Positions 10,074-21,100 of a DNA stretch of 64,000 bases are shown piece by piece; position 1 is the first letter of the stretch, and the number at the start of each line of letters is the position of its first letter. The DNA comes from Morchella semilibera. Its lineage: Eukaryota; Ascomycota; Pezizomycetes; Pezizales; Morchellaceae. The stretch is taken from NCBI GenBank assembly GCA_009192285.1, contig CM018608.1:62001-126000 (forward strand), written 5' to 3'. The notes beneath the pieces were generated by a model. The model was not told the DNA's origin and ran no database searches. It was given only the letters and a program-made list of their open reading frames with translations. The position numbers were made by a program, and so were the translations under genes.

Positions 10074-12077
10074 TTAGTTTGTCTCCAGGTAAAACTAGAC
10101 TTCCTGATCTGAACTTGAATTTTTGTTTGTGATGGCTAGTTAGTTAGCCTGACATCATGCATCGTCATTGCTGTGGCTATCCCTTCCGCATCATTTACAA
10201 GTAGACATACCCCAGAGTGTAGAGTAGTAGAGTAATTACATGTAGTAGTAGTAATTATTGGGGGAGATCAAGCCGCAACCCGCCACATGAGGCTACAGCA
10301 CCGGCCTGGCTCATCAGATCAGTGACCAAACGCACGTCATGATGAGCGCTCCTATCGATCAAGGACATAATCAATCTCTTAGCGGTTCAGTACTTCTTTG
10401 TGTGCTGGTGGTTGGTGTGTGCGTGTGTGAGTAAAGAAAGACCAGTGCCCAAAGTTGGTTCTGGACAGCTTGACACGCCAATCCAATCATATTGTAATTA
10501 CTGCTACTACAGTAGTAGAGTAGAGACACTTTGATGGGAATGACGTCTTACCTAGTGTGTGGCTTTGAATGTTAATTTTGAAAACGGGGAATAAATTAAT
10601 TAAGGGTAGACGAGGATACTTGCTTTTCCATATTCCAAGGCACAGATTCCCATGTACCCTGAATTAAGCCGATTAATTCCGGCTCAAATAAAGTTTTTTT
10701 CTTTCTTCTTTTGATCCTAGGCCTATCGCCTACTGCCTTATGTGTAGAGTATATGCCCTGTCCCTGGATAGAGTGGGGTATAGGGTAGAGTAGATCTGGA
10801 GAGTGAAAGGATAGAGTAGGTACAAGTATGTGTAGGTGATGCATCGATGGATATAGGGATAAGGCCTTCCTTAATAGGAAGTATGATTACTATCCATAAA
10901 GAGAAAACAAAGAGAGCATTATCCCGATAAGGAAAGAATGAGACCAAATAAGGGAAGATAAAGACATATTCCAGCATATTCCAGCAGTAGGTACATACAT
11001 GTCAATTATGTAGGTATGAGCCACAACGATTCAGTACCTGATCTGATGTGACGGATATTTGACGTCACTGCCAAGCCCAAGCAAATCTGTGGCGGCAAGG
11101 GGCCTTTGTCTTGTCTGCCGCCGCCCCGTTACCAGAAAAACCCGGGGTAACGGTAGAAGTATGTAGGTAGTAGGCATGTAGCGCTAAAAAGAACCCTTCT
11201 ATTACCTACATGTAGTAGTACTTCTCGTAACCATACTCGAGTAGGCGTCTACTAGTAGCAGTGCACAGGAATGCTTACGACGCAGTAAATTAATCCCCCC
11301 CACAAGGCGCCTTCATTCGCCCAGATTCGATGAGAAAGAAAAAAAAAACTCAAGTGTGGACAGATCGGGTAATTGATGATCCGTAACCGTCAAGCTGTGG
11401 ATCCCTTGCGTCAAATTGTGGTGGTGGTTCAGGTTTAAAGAATAATACATACATACGTATACACGATGTTTTCCGATGTTTCTTGTGGAAGCTTCTTTCA
11501 GGTTCCTCCTAAAGCGTCATTTCACGAGACAATAAAGTCAAGCGCTGAGCATATAGGTACATATCCTATCTGGAACATGTCTTTTGAAGGACTTTCACAT
11601 GCTTCTGATCTTCTATCAGTCTCCACCCTTCCATGTGTTGTCTGATGATATCTTTGGCATGACTGTAGACCTACTACTACTACTACTACAGCCTGAGGGT
11701 GTTTAACTGAATGCGACCATTGATTCACTCTTCACAAGATAGACCCAAACGACAGCTGGGGGAAATGATGTGATCATGTAATATCACTCATTATTAACGT
11801 TCGTACCGGCAATGAGTGCTCCCTTTTAGAAGGGTTAGAAAGTGTGGCGAGGATGGGAGCGGCGTGTCTATATGGCTGGAATGAGCGAATGAACTTATGA
11901 GACAGTCTTTATCCGCTCTTATTTCTTTTTCGTAGAGAGGAGAATGGTGTTGAAATGTCGCCAAGTCGGAAAAAATGTAGAAGTGGTATTGTATGTATAA
12001 TACTGACGAGTTCTGAAGCGAAGCGAAGGAGTGAGTACTGGCATTCAGAAGGGATGATTACATAGCATTCAGTGGCT

Positions 12078-12155
12078 GGAACGTTTATTAAGGGGTCTCC
12101 CGTGGGGAGAGGGGGAGGCGCATGTATGATTCCCCCTCCCCCCGCCCTGTAATTG
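12078..12155 (+). repeat. G-rich hairpin repeat, copy A
   Basis: The sequence tctcccgtggggagagggggaggcgca is followed after a short spacer by ccccctcccccc and then cctgtaatt. The G-rich and C-rich arms can pair. A diverged copy in the same orientation lies at about 13382-13464. Confidence 0.55.
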
Positions 12156-13094
12156 CCTAATTGAGTTTACGCTGAGGTGCCCGTCTCCCGTTCTCTGACA
12201 GGTACAGTTGGAGCCGCTTGGCACACCACCCCACCTCCCACCCACTTGACATTTTACTCTCCATCATTCACCAATATGGCCTCAGACCCGTTCACCCTTT
12301 CGCAACGTGTGATTTTATGACGGTACTAATCCTGATGTTGTTTTTAGGTGGACTTATCGTTCTTATCACAGAGACTCCCATACTTGCACGTATTCAAGAA
12401 AGAACTTCAAGCCGTTTCTCTACAACTGGAACACACGATATCTACTACGACGTTATGTACCATACAAGTAATAATAAACCATGGCACACCAAATCATTAA
12501 CGTATCGGGCTGGGAGGACGCTCATGAGGGAATACGTGCTTGAGACAGCAAATGTGTTATCACGGGCATGGTGAATAGGATGGCTCCGCACAATCGGTCT
12601 CGCTTTGACGCAGCTCGTATCTTTCCCCTCGAGAAAGAAAAATCTCTGGCTCAGGTGGTACGTAACAGGATAATTATAACATCACTGTGTCGATACGGAC
12701 GGTGAAGTTCTCGATTTCGCGTATCGCGGTCCAGCGGGTCCCCACCGTGTATTGGGTGCGCTTTTACGGCGGCGCTTTCGAGAGGAAGTTCTCGTAAATA
12801 GAGGGGTGTTGGTGAGCTAGTATTCAAGCATGACCTTCCACCGGAATTAATATGGTGAGAGAGACTCGCGAAGGACCATGAGTGAAAGAGAGGTTTGAGT
12901 TAGAACTAGATGCTATAGTAGATTGCAAAGGACCGCCCGATGATGAGCTTGTGGTGACGGGAACTTTGTATAGAGCGTTTAAGCCCACCTATCTACATAA
13001 CAAGAAGAAGAAAACATGCAGGTAGAGATGTGCTGCAAGTGAGCTTAAATGCTTTACTATTATGCTGATTTTTTTTTTTTTCCTTATATATCCA

Positions 13095-13210
13095 TACCGT
13101 AAAATCACAGTTTAAAGTATACGGACGGTTGCCAAGAGTGGTGTTGGCTGTAAAAAGGCTCTGCAAAACTTCCCTTGGCAACCGTCCGTATAAACTGAGA
13201 TTTTGCGGTA
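13095..13210. mobile_element. Tc1/mariner-like MITE (116 bases)
   Basis: The ends form an imperfect inverted repeat of about 40 bases: left taccgtaaaatcacagttta then cggacggttgccaag, and right the reverse complement, ending gattttgcggta. TA at both ends fits a TA target duplication. There is no open frame and the interior is about 35 bases. The superfamily is inferred from the TA and the structure only. Confidence 0.75.
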
Positions 13211-13381
13211 TCACAAGTTTTATGGCCGCCCTCAAGAAAACGCCATATTAAACTCATGCAAGACCGTTCAGAGTTAGTGCCAAGAGTGTGGCTTTTACAT
13301 ACAGATCCTTATCCTTCTTATCAATTACCATCAAAGTTATAGGGCGGGCAGCATCGGCGCGGCCGAAAGCGAGGATTAATT

Positions 13382-13464
13382 AGTGGTTCTCCCCGTGGGG
13401 AGGGGGAGGCGCAGGCACTATGATAATTCCCCTCCAGACTGGAAACCCTAGAGTCCTGTAATTA
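13382..13464 (+). repeat. G-rich hairpin repeat, copy B
   Basis: The sequence ttctccccgtggggagggggaggcgca, then tgataattcccctcc and cctgtaatt, matches copy A near 12078 in order and orientation. The copies are about 1.3 kb apart. Confidence 0.55.
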
Positions 13465-14041
13465 TAATGTTGAGGTTAGGTTGTTGTTGCTTAGAGCTTG
13501 TCTGTGTGTGTGTGCGCTTTGGGGGGGGGGTATGTGTGTGTGTGTTGGTGTGTCGTTTTGTGTGTCTGTGTGGGCTGTTGCTGCTTGCTGTAGTTATCAT
13601 CTGTTGATCGTCTCTTCTCCTCCTCTTCTCTCCTCTTCCTCTTCTCTCCCGTACCTCTTTTACGTCTTGCCCTCCTCGTCCCCCCCCCCCCCCCTTCTCT
13701 CTCTCTTATCATCTGCTGGGGGCTACTACTACCGTGACTACTACTACCACTACTAGTATTACTACTGTGTGCTATTTGGTACACTGATTTAAAAAAAAAA
13801 GTTTAATAGCTTCCTTTCCCCGTTCTCTAGGGTTTTTACTCTCGTTGGTTCAAATATCTAGAAGTGGTCGCGTTCAGTTCTTTCCTCATCTTACCTAACT
13901 CTATTGTCGTCATTGATTTTCAACCACCCCTCGACCCCTCCCACGTATCGCCTCCACCAAGGGAGTTTCACCTCCCCCCCCCCTACCTCCCCGTGAAGTT
14001 TTGTTCTACTCCCCCCCCCCCCAACCTCCCTACCATCAATC

Positions 14042-16059
14042 ATGCCTTTTCCATTGACTCGCATTGTCGTTACGATATTTTCACTCATTCTCCTCTTTGG
14101 TTTCTCTTATATTTCCTTGGCATCTCTCACATCATCATCATCCGCCCGGAACGCCCACAACTTCTTATTTCCGTCCACTACCGTTATATCGCTATCTGAT
14201 GATAACTCAACTTGCTTCATATCACGGCCTGCAGCTTTTGGTCCTTCAATACCGAAAACTGGACTCAAAGGGGAGCTCTTTGTCCTCGAGGAAGGTCAAT
14301 TAGCATGCGATGACACCCCCAGAATGGGACCCCTCTGCTGCAACGCCACCTTCAGTAACAATCCAAGAGGATGGTACCGATGATATGAACTATGCCTCAT
14401 CGACATCTAATAAAGAAAATTCAAAGTCACAACATGCAGATATCGAGAGCTTGCAACAGAGCGCCGAGATTGAAGGAAAGATTGTTCTCGTTACCCGAGG
14501 CGGTTGTGGATTTTTAGAGAAGGTTCTATGGGCTCAGAGAAGAGGCGCTGTCGCACTGATCGTAGGCGACTATAAAAAGTCTGGAACAGGCATAGGCGGC
14601 AATGGCCTAGTGACAATGTATGCTAATGGTATGCACAACAATCTATGTTTTCAGGCTGCCTTTGATTTTTGTGGGGAATATGCGGAATTTTCCCGTTAAA
14701 GTATGTGTGAGTGGGGGGGGAGGGGGAGAGGGATGTAGATAATATCGCAGAGTGCGTTTAGTGACAGATGAAACTAACTTACAGATTCGATAATAGGGGA
14801 TACAAGCAACGTTACAATTCCATCAGTTTTCACAACCCATACAACCGCAAGGCTTCTGACCTCACTATTGCCGAAATATTTGTCTTCGCTGCATCACTCA
14901 ATTCCCGCTTCTGAACCGTTAGTTCCAACATCCCGAGATCCACCACCGCCGGCAGCGAAGGAAGAGGGAAAATCTAGAATAAATTGGTTATTCCCGGGCA
15001 ATACTGGTTCCGAAACACATGAGTCCGGAATGGCGCTTTCCCCAACTTCAACCTCCAGCAAGGCTTCAACCGCAACATCCACTTCAATCCACAAATCTGC
15101 AGCCACCCCAACCATGATTGCCGGAAGTTTACCTGAGTGGAAGGGAGTTCAGGTCGATTCCTCTCACAGACCACCAATGTCAGGTGAACTAGAAGGCATT
15201 GTATTTGTTGTCAAATCAGAGGAAATGAAGAAAGATGATACTGCTGCGGGAGGAGAGAACGGAAGGGAGGGACTGTGGATCATACTTACCCCGATGAGCA
15301 TGAGCACTTCCCCACTTTTTGATACATTACTTGTATTGGTCATAAGCCCTTTGATTACTTTAACAGTTGTTTACGGTCAGTTTATTGTTGGATTTATTCT
15401 CTTTCTAGGCGTCTGGCTGACCCTACCGACAGCACTGCTCCTTGTCCGGTCCATGATTCGGCGACGCCGTTGGAGAGCACCAAAGTCTGTTGTTGATCGT
15501 CTCCCTGTGAGGACATACCAATCCACTTCCAGCGCTCCTCCCCCGGCTACAGCCCATCCATCGGCATCGGCATCATCATCGGCACCTCCATCTCTACCAG
15601 AGACACCATCAGCTCAGATACCCATACATCCTCCAAGGTCCTCGTCGTTACCAACAGCAACTACAGCGAGTCCCAGTCGGGCGGTGGAAAAGAGTCATTC
15701 TAGAGATGAAACGCCGAGGAGAAGTAGGTATATGGGTGGATCCGTAGAATGCGTGGTTTGTCTAGAAGAATACGTCGACGGAGTAAGCAGAGTAATGAGA
15801 TTACCATGTGGACATGAGTTCCATGCTAGTTGCATGTGAGTTCCATCTTTTCGGTTTAAGTCAGAGCAGAGCTAACTTTGGATATAGAACACCCTGGCTG
15901 ACAACGAGACGACGAACATGCCCGATATGTAAAGGGGATGTAGTGAGGGGAACTGCGGCAGGAAGCTCGTCTGGGTCGGGATGGTCAAGGCACAGTGACG
16001 CTGGCGAGGTGTCGGAACGAACACCTTTAGTAGCAGAAGAAGATGGATTGGAGGATTGA
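14042..16059 (+). CDS. PA-TM-RING E3 ubiquitin ligase (RNF13/TUL-like, RING-H2)
   Basis: Exons 14042-14628, 14797-15835 and 15888-16059 give about 598 aa. An N-terminal signal peptide (FSLILLFGFSYISLASL) leads into a protease-associated domain with IEGKIVLVTRGGCGFLEKVL, AVALIVGDYK, GLVTMYANGDTSNVTIPSVF and TTARLL. A hydrophobic pair around VVYGQFIVGFILFLGVWLTL spans the membrane, followed by RRRR. A Ser/Pro-rich linker leads to a RING-H2 of the C3H2C3 order: CVVC, then CGHEFHASC, then CPIC. It likely ubiquitinates membrane proteins in the endosome/vacuole route. Intron 1 (14629-14796) has donor gtatgc and branch ctaac. Near 14314-14320 the frame must shift: the C-run is one base too long, since removing one C joins GQLACDDTP to EWDPSAATPP. 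I treat that as an assembly error. Confidence 0.88.
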
Positions 16060-16962
16060 GTTTTTCTAACACTGGAGTTTGGGTTTGGGAGGCTGGTTAA
16101 CTAGGAAGGGGCTAAGCGAATGTTTATTATTGTTTGCAGTTGCGCTAATCGTGTTGTGCACTTTCTTTTTAACTGTTTACTCTCTTTGCCATGTTGATTT
16201 TCTTTCTTCCTTTCTTCTTTTTTGGAGCGTTGGAGTTTTTAGAAGTTGCCCTAAACTTGGGAAATGAGACATACTCTGGTATGATTGTTATAGTGGAACA
16301 GTTAAAATTATGCCGACACTATCCATTAGCACTACATCAGAACAGGTATATTGTACGGAAGGGAAGACATGCAGTAAATAATACAGCACAAACGCTCCAA
16401 AATACTACATAACTCTACTTAATCACTATTGTATTCTTGTACCACGGGTGTAGGGGTAAGTCTGTAGACACATACTTACTGGTGTTGCAACCACGAGCAC
16501 TCAACCACGACCACTGTCTACAGACTTACATGTACCCCTACACCCGTAGTACATATTGATTTGATATCAGGACTGCGCTGAATTGATTGATTCTATGATG
16601 ATATCCAAAGCGGATATCGTCTTTCCTTTTATAGTAATCAAAAATAAAGAAAATTATCTGTATAAAGAAAATAGATGTCTATAAAGAGATAAAGAGATGA
16701 AGAGATAAAGAGATAGCTGATTCGTCAGCTTCTTTATGTATGGAGACAATTCAGCACATATGACACTACGTGTAGCTCTCACACAGCTAGGCCACATTTT
16801 CCAAATTATATATCATGCACTTATACTATTATATTCCTTCCAGCCTATTCTCCCCTTTCTTTGCTGATATATTTGAAATCACACCATCTCATGAAGCACT
16901 TAATAACTCGCATACATACGGATTTCAACATTTTTATTTACTGACTTATCTACACTATAAAT
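16060..16962. other. Intergenic with MITE copy 2
   Basis: No gene is supported. It carries the 3' flank of the RING gene, the MITE at 16440-16551 and a run of aaagagataaagagat-type short repeats at about 16680-16715. Confidence 0.55.
16440..16551. mobile_element. MITE copy 2 (TIR TACTACGGGTGTAGGGGTA family), fuller copy
   Basis: Left end taccacgggtgtaggggtaa followed by gtctgtagac; right end gtctacagacttacatgtac then ccctacacccgtagta. The arms pair over about 30 bases with one four-base insert (catg) on the right. The body ctcaaccacgaccactg matches the reverse complement of copy 1 at 5075-5151. No coding capacity. Confidence 0.78.
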
Positions 16963-18154
16963 ATGCCACTTCGCTCATTGTTCTCCAGGGGGCCGGGTGC
17001 TGCGGTTTCCCAAATCATAAAATCTGGCAGCCTGACACACAAATGTCCACCTCTACCCAGCTCCGACCCCCTCCGTTCTGTGTGCTGCATCCCCGAACAA
17101 GCTGCCACTGCCGCTCTGGAGGGAAAATGTCCCAAGCGGGGACGATTCATTATCTTTTACCATTTTACAGCGCCTAGGAACCAGGATGATTCCCCGATTG
17201 ATCTGTGCCGTAAGTTTGAGTTTGAAATCATGCCTGATGGAACATTAAGATTCGTCAAAGAAAAGGTTGTGACTGTGGGCAAAACACAAAAAACAGCTTG
17301 GAACAAACGCCCCTCCTCCATTCGTAGACTACACCCTATTGGAGAACCCTTCGAAAAATTTACGCCTGTTGAACTAGAGGAACAACTTGGAATAATCATG
17401 ATTCCTGAGAGCGAGCAATATCTAGAGGAACCGGGTGAAGCGGGGGGAGCGGGGGGAGAGGGGGGAGAGGGGGGAGAGGGGGGAGAGGGGGGAGAGGGGG
17501 AAGAAGAGACCGAGTTTGAGTTTGAATTTAAGACGGAGACAGAGATGGAGATGGAGGGAGTCGAAAAAACAAAAAGAAGAATTTGAGAATGAGAGAGTCG
17601 AAGAACGGAAAGGAGAACCTGAGAATGAGACTGATTTTCAACTGGTCATAAAGAGAAATGAAGGGGCAAAAAAAGAGATTGGGGGAAAGGAAGAGAGGAA
17701 AGATAAAGTGGGGGAGGAGGTAGATGAGCAGGAGAAATTGCTGAGAGAAGAGGAGCGAAAGGCCTATTGGATATATGCACGTCGATTCGCATTATATGGG
17801 GTGGGAGATCACCTCGCAGTTGTGTCGCCTGTTGCTGATTTTTCTGGTGATGGCACTTGGAGGCTATTGGTTAATGATCACACGAAGGCACAGACACCGA
17901 CCCATGTCATGTTCATTTCGATCCCAGAGTTGGTGTGCCAAATGATCGCGTGTGGGGTGAAGCCCAAAGACGTCCCGGCATCGTTGATTCAAGGTAAGCA
18001 TGGGTGTGTAGGGTTAAAATTTGATCCGACTCATTGGAGAGGCCCGAGATGGCTGAGGGGGAGTGGCCCAGATAGAGAGGACCCACCGCGCTGGTGCAAG
18101 AATGAAGGATGGTGGTATTCTTGGAGACCAAGGATGGATGTCTGGGTCTGCTGA
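16963..18154 (+). CDS. Unrecognised acidic protein with Gly-Glu repeat
   Basis: I do not recognise this protein. An uninterrupted gene of about 396 aa is proposed once a single extra A near 17562-17567 is discounted: before it the frame reads EMEMEGVEK, after it QKEEFENERVEERK. The N-terminus MPLRSLFSRGPGAAVSQIIK is basic and could be a mitochondrial presequence. A globular part holds KRGRFIIFYHFTAPRNQDD and DLCRKFEFEIMPDGTLRFVK. A GGE repeat follows (about residues 160-185) with a long Glu/Lys-rich charged stretch that could be coiled-coil. A second conserved-looking part has YARRFALYGVGDHLAVVSPV and VMFISIPELVCQMIACGVKP. The tail is rich in Trp. A GT at 17994 might splice the tail differently. 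It is co-oriented with the RING gene 0.9 kb upstream. No function is proposed. Confidence 0.6.
17440..17505 (+). repeat. Nine-base coding minisatellite (GGGGGAGAG)n
   Basis: About six to seven near-identical nine-base units encode Gly-Gly-Glu in the acidic protein. The unit length keeps the frame. Confidence 0.85.
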
Positions 18155-21100
18155 GCTTTTCTTTAATTTGGTTCTTTCTTTCCTCTGGCACTGAGATACT
18201 GGTAACAGGTACATATATATGTCCCCTAAGTGTATCTGCCAATTTCAGATGTACACACAAACGGAAACATTCTATATGTTTCCATACTTTGTAATTGTGT
18301 TTAATTAATGGGCGGACTCAGGCGCTCATGATCAACCTGTTGATCAGTTTATCAAATTTGTACAGCAGTTCGATTAGAGTATGTTTGACGGTTTTACTGT
18401 TTTGTTGGAACTGAGACCAAATTACTGCAATCCGTGGTTATCGAGTGACCATCCATGTAAATAGCGGATACATGTACTTACTTACAGTATGTATCATGGT
18501 GTGAGTTACGTATGTTACCCGGACCGCTCTTCCACGACTGACACCTGCTTGAGCTACATGCAGTCCAGACCTGCATGCATCCAAGTGCACCTTTCATTTT
18601 TTTTCCCTTAAACATCACCAGAGTCACTATCATCATCACAATCCTCATCCTTATCATCTCACATACTCGTTTCCTAAGAGTATCTCTCTCTGTTACATAC
18701 CAAAACTGAAAGAAAGCGGCGAAGCTACATGTAACTCCAGGGTTTCTAAAGATATTCTAGTAGCACCACCTCAACGAATCAATCAATCAATGAACTAACG
18801 AAACTACTAGGAAGCACCTGACCGAGTGATAGCTTATGATTCTTACTGCGGACGAGACCCTCGTATAATAGGAGTCACTCCTAGCTTTGAGAAATGCGTG
18901 TTTAATCCATATGGCGTGTGTGAGAATCTAATCCCCACGCTACTCTCATTTAATCCCCCCCCCCCCCCCCATTATTTAAATTAACTTTACATGTGACAAT
19001 AACAAAACAGAGATAGACTTCCACCAAGGGCCTAAACCTTTTTTTTTTTTTGCTGGCGGTCTTAGAATAATATAATATTTATTCTTGGGGTTACTGGGCA
19101 CTCTAAGACGTCTCCGGTAAACTATGCCCAGCCCCCACAATGAGGTGCGTATATTTTATATATCATGCATTGAAATATGAATCAATAAATACCGCGCCCG
19201 TGCAAGGGCGGGTTCGGCAGTTTTGACATATGGAATAGTTTTTCTGGGGATTTCATGACTAGAGCCGGCGTCTGGAACTTATTCATCCAAACATCATGAT
19301 AGTTTTAATGGCTCTGGTGGAAAGGCGATTGTATCTACAAGATTTTGGCCGAACGCTTTTTGAGCCCATGAGGCTCAAGGTCTAAGTGCAAGGATCTTTG
19401 TTCAACCCTCCCGGCGGCCAGGATGGCACAGATACGGAACGGGTAGAGTATGCTCATTGCTCAAGCTTTGCTTACCCTGCATGCGTTTGTGCTAACTGTG
19501 GGTAATTGTGATTATAGGAGTGCTTGCTAATCTCTGACCACGCTTATGGAAGCTTTATGTGTACACTTACTCACTCAACTTTCCGGGTGAATAAGTGGGG
19601 GCTAGGCAAGTTATATGTAATTACCAAAACAGCTTCCTTCCTCCATATATGGTGGGTGATGCCCGCCATCGTTTCATTGAAAATGGGAAAAAGGAAGATA
19701 TCCTACCAAGGACTCTAAACATCTAGTGGCGCCGGTGGTCACTATCATGAACGAGTCTTCGCATAGGTTCGGATACAGTCCCTCATATATCTCCGGGCGG
19801 AGAGCCAGTCCAAAAATACCTATGGCAGGCACCGGCCTTATAGCGCATATTTTGCACCTCGCAATACGAAACATCACCGAGACAGGAACCGAGAAGTAAT
19901 TTTAGTCAAATTACAGACAGAACTTAGTCGAAACACCGCGAGTTTAACATGGAAGTACAGAAAACTGAATACACTTGGGCTCTTAATGATTGGTTTATCC
20001 CGACAAAGACCAACTTCGGGATCTGGGCTCTCATATGGGCGAGCAACCTAGACGGGCTCGAGGTAGGAGGGATAAAGATTCTTGTCAGAATTCCTGTACT
20101 TTGAAATTTGGAATAAGTGTTCATTGATTTCTGAAACAGAAGGGGGCGCAGCGCGTCCGAAGCTTATTTCTGTCCGGGACATATTTACTGTTCTGGATTT
20201 CGGCATCAGGAATATTTTGTGGAACCAGAACGTTTCACAAGCCAGACTGAATTTCCGTAGCTAAGGACTAGGAAGATACGTGACCTGGGTACCGGACCCG
20301 AGACGCAGAGAATTAAGTTTTACTTAGTGGCAGAAAACTTATTTACTGATATATAGGATCCCCAACTCAACCTCACCACACAGCCCTACTACTAAGCTCA
20401 CCCATCAGAACTCCAAGCAGAACGTGGCCCCCTTGCCACTTAACCGCTTTGCACCAAGTAGGGCATCTGAATCTGTCTCGATTATTTTCGAATATGAGGA
20501 TTTGGTCACCTAAAGTATGCCATGTACTATCTTGGGCCCCGGGCGGCCGGCTATCCTTGCTTGCAAACCATTGGACATCTCGAGCTGATTGCAGATCACG
20601 GGAATCTTATAGGATGAACCAAGTTATTGGGATTCCTAAACATGATATCCCAAAGGAATACTTTTCTCTTACCATGCCACTCTAACAAACACACTCAGAT
20701 TTATGGCCACAAGTTACCCACGTGGCCACACTTGGTCTTGGGGGTAATAGTTGAGTAATTATAGTCAGATCTGCCCGCAATTCTTGATGGGATGGAGCAG
20801 CTCAATTTTAACGAAAATAAGCCCCTTCGAAAAAGAAAGGAAAAAGTGGAAGGAAAAAATTGCAGAAAAGGTCTGAAGCCTTATGCCTTATAGGAATTGC
20901 TGACTACCTCCGAGGCTTTCGATATCCGATCTATCCTGGACATTGGAATATGATCAGAATATGGAAGGTCTTCCCTTTATGATTACATATTCAGCGGGAG
21001 GCTTATTAACTTCAATATCTCTATAAAGGAACCACTTCGGGGCCACACAAACTCGCTTCACAAATATGTCGTCTTCAGGTTAATGAAACGGCCAAGAGAA

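Larger units (their letters stand above)
9915..14041. other. Gene-poor region with MITE and G-rich hairpin repeats
   Basis: About 4.1 kb without a supported gene. It holds a TATA-like box for the repeat protein gene (10065), TACATGTA copies (10237, 11207) and two related G-rich hairpin repeats (12080 and 13380). It also holds the MITE at 13095-13210, GT-rich sequence near 13500-13575 and long C-runs near 13680 and 13975-14023. A 118-codon open frame at 12218-12574 has no recognisable domain and is not called. Confidence 0.5.

Noticed and set aside
12218-12574. 118-codon plus-strand open frame with one hydrophobic stretch
   Set aside because: No domain, no splice or promoter context, and it lies among repeats; chance is likely.
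19440-19510. Cys-rich stretch PACVCANCG that recalls a zinc knuckle
   Set aside because: Spacing does not fit CCHC and no neighbouring polyprotein domain or terminal repeat is present; no element is called.
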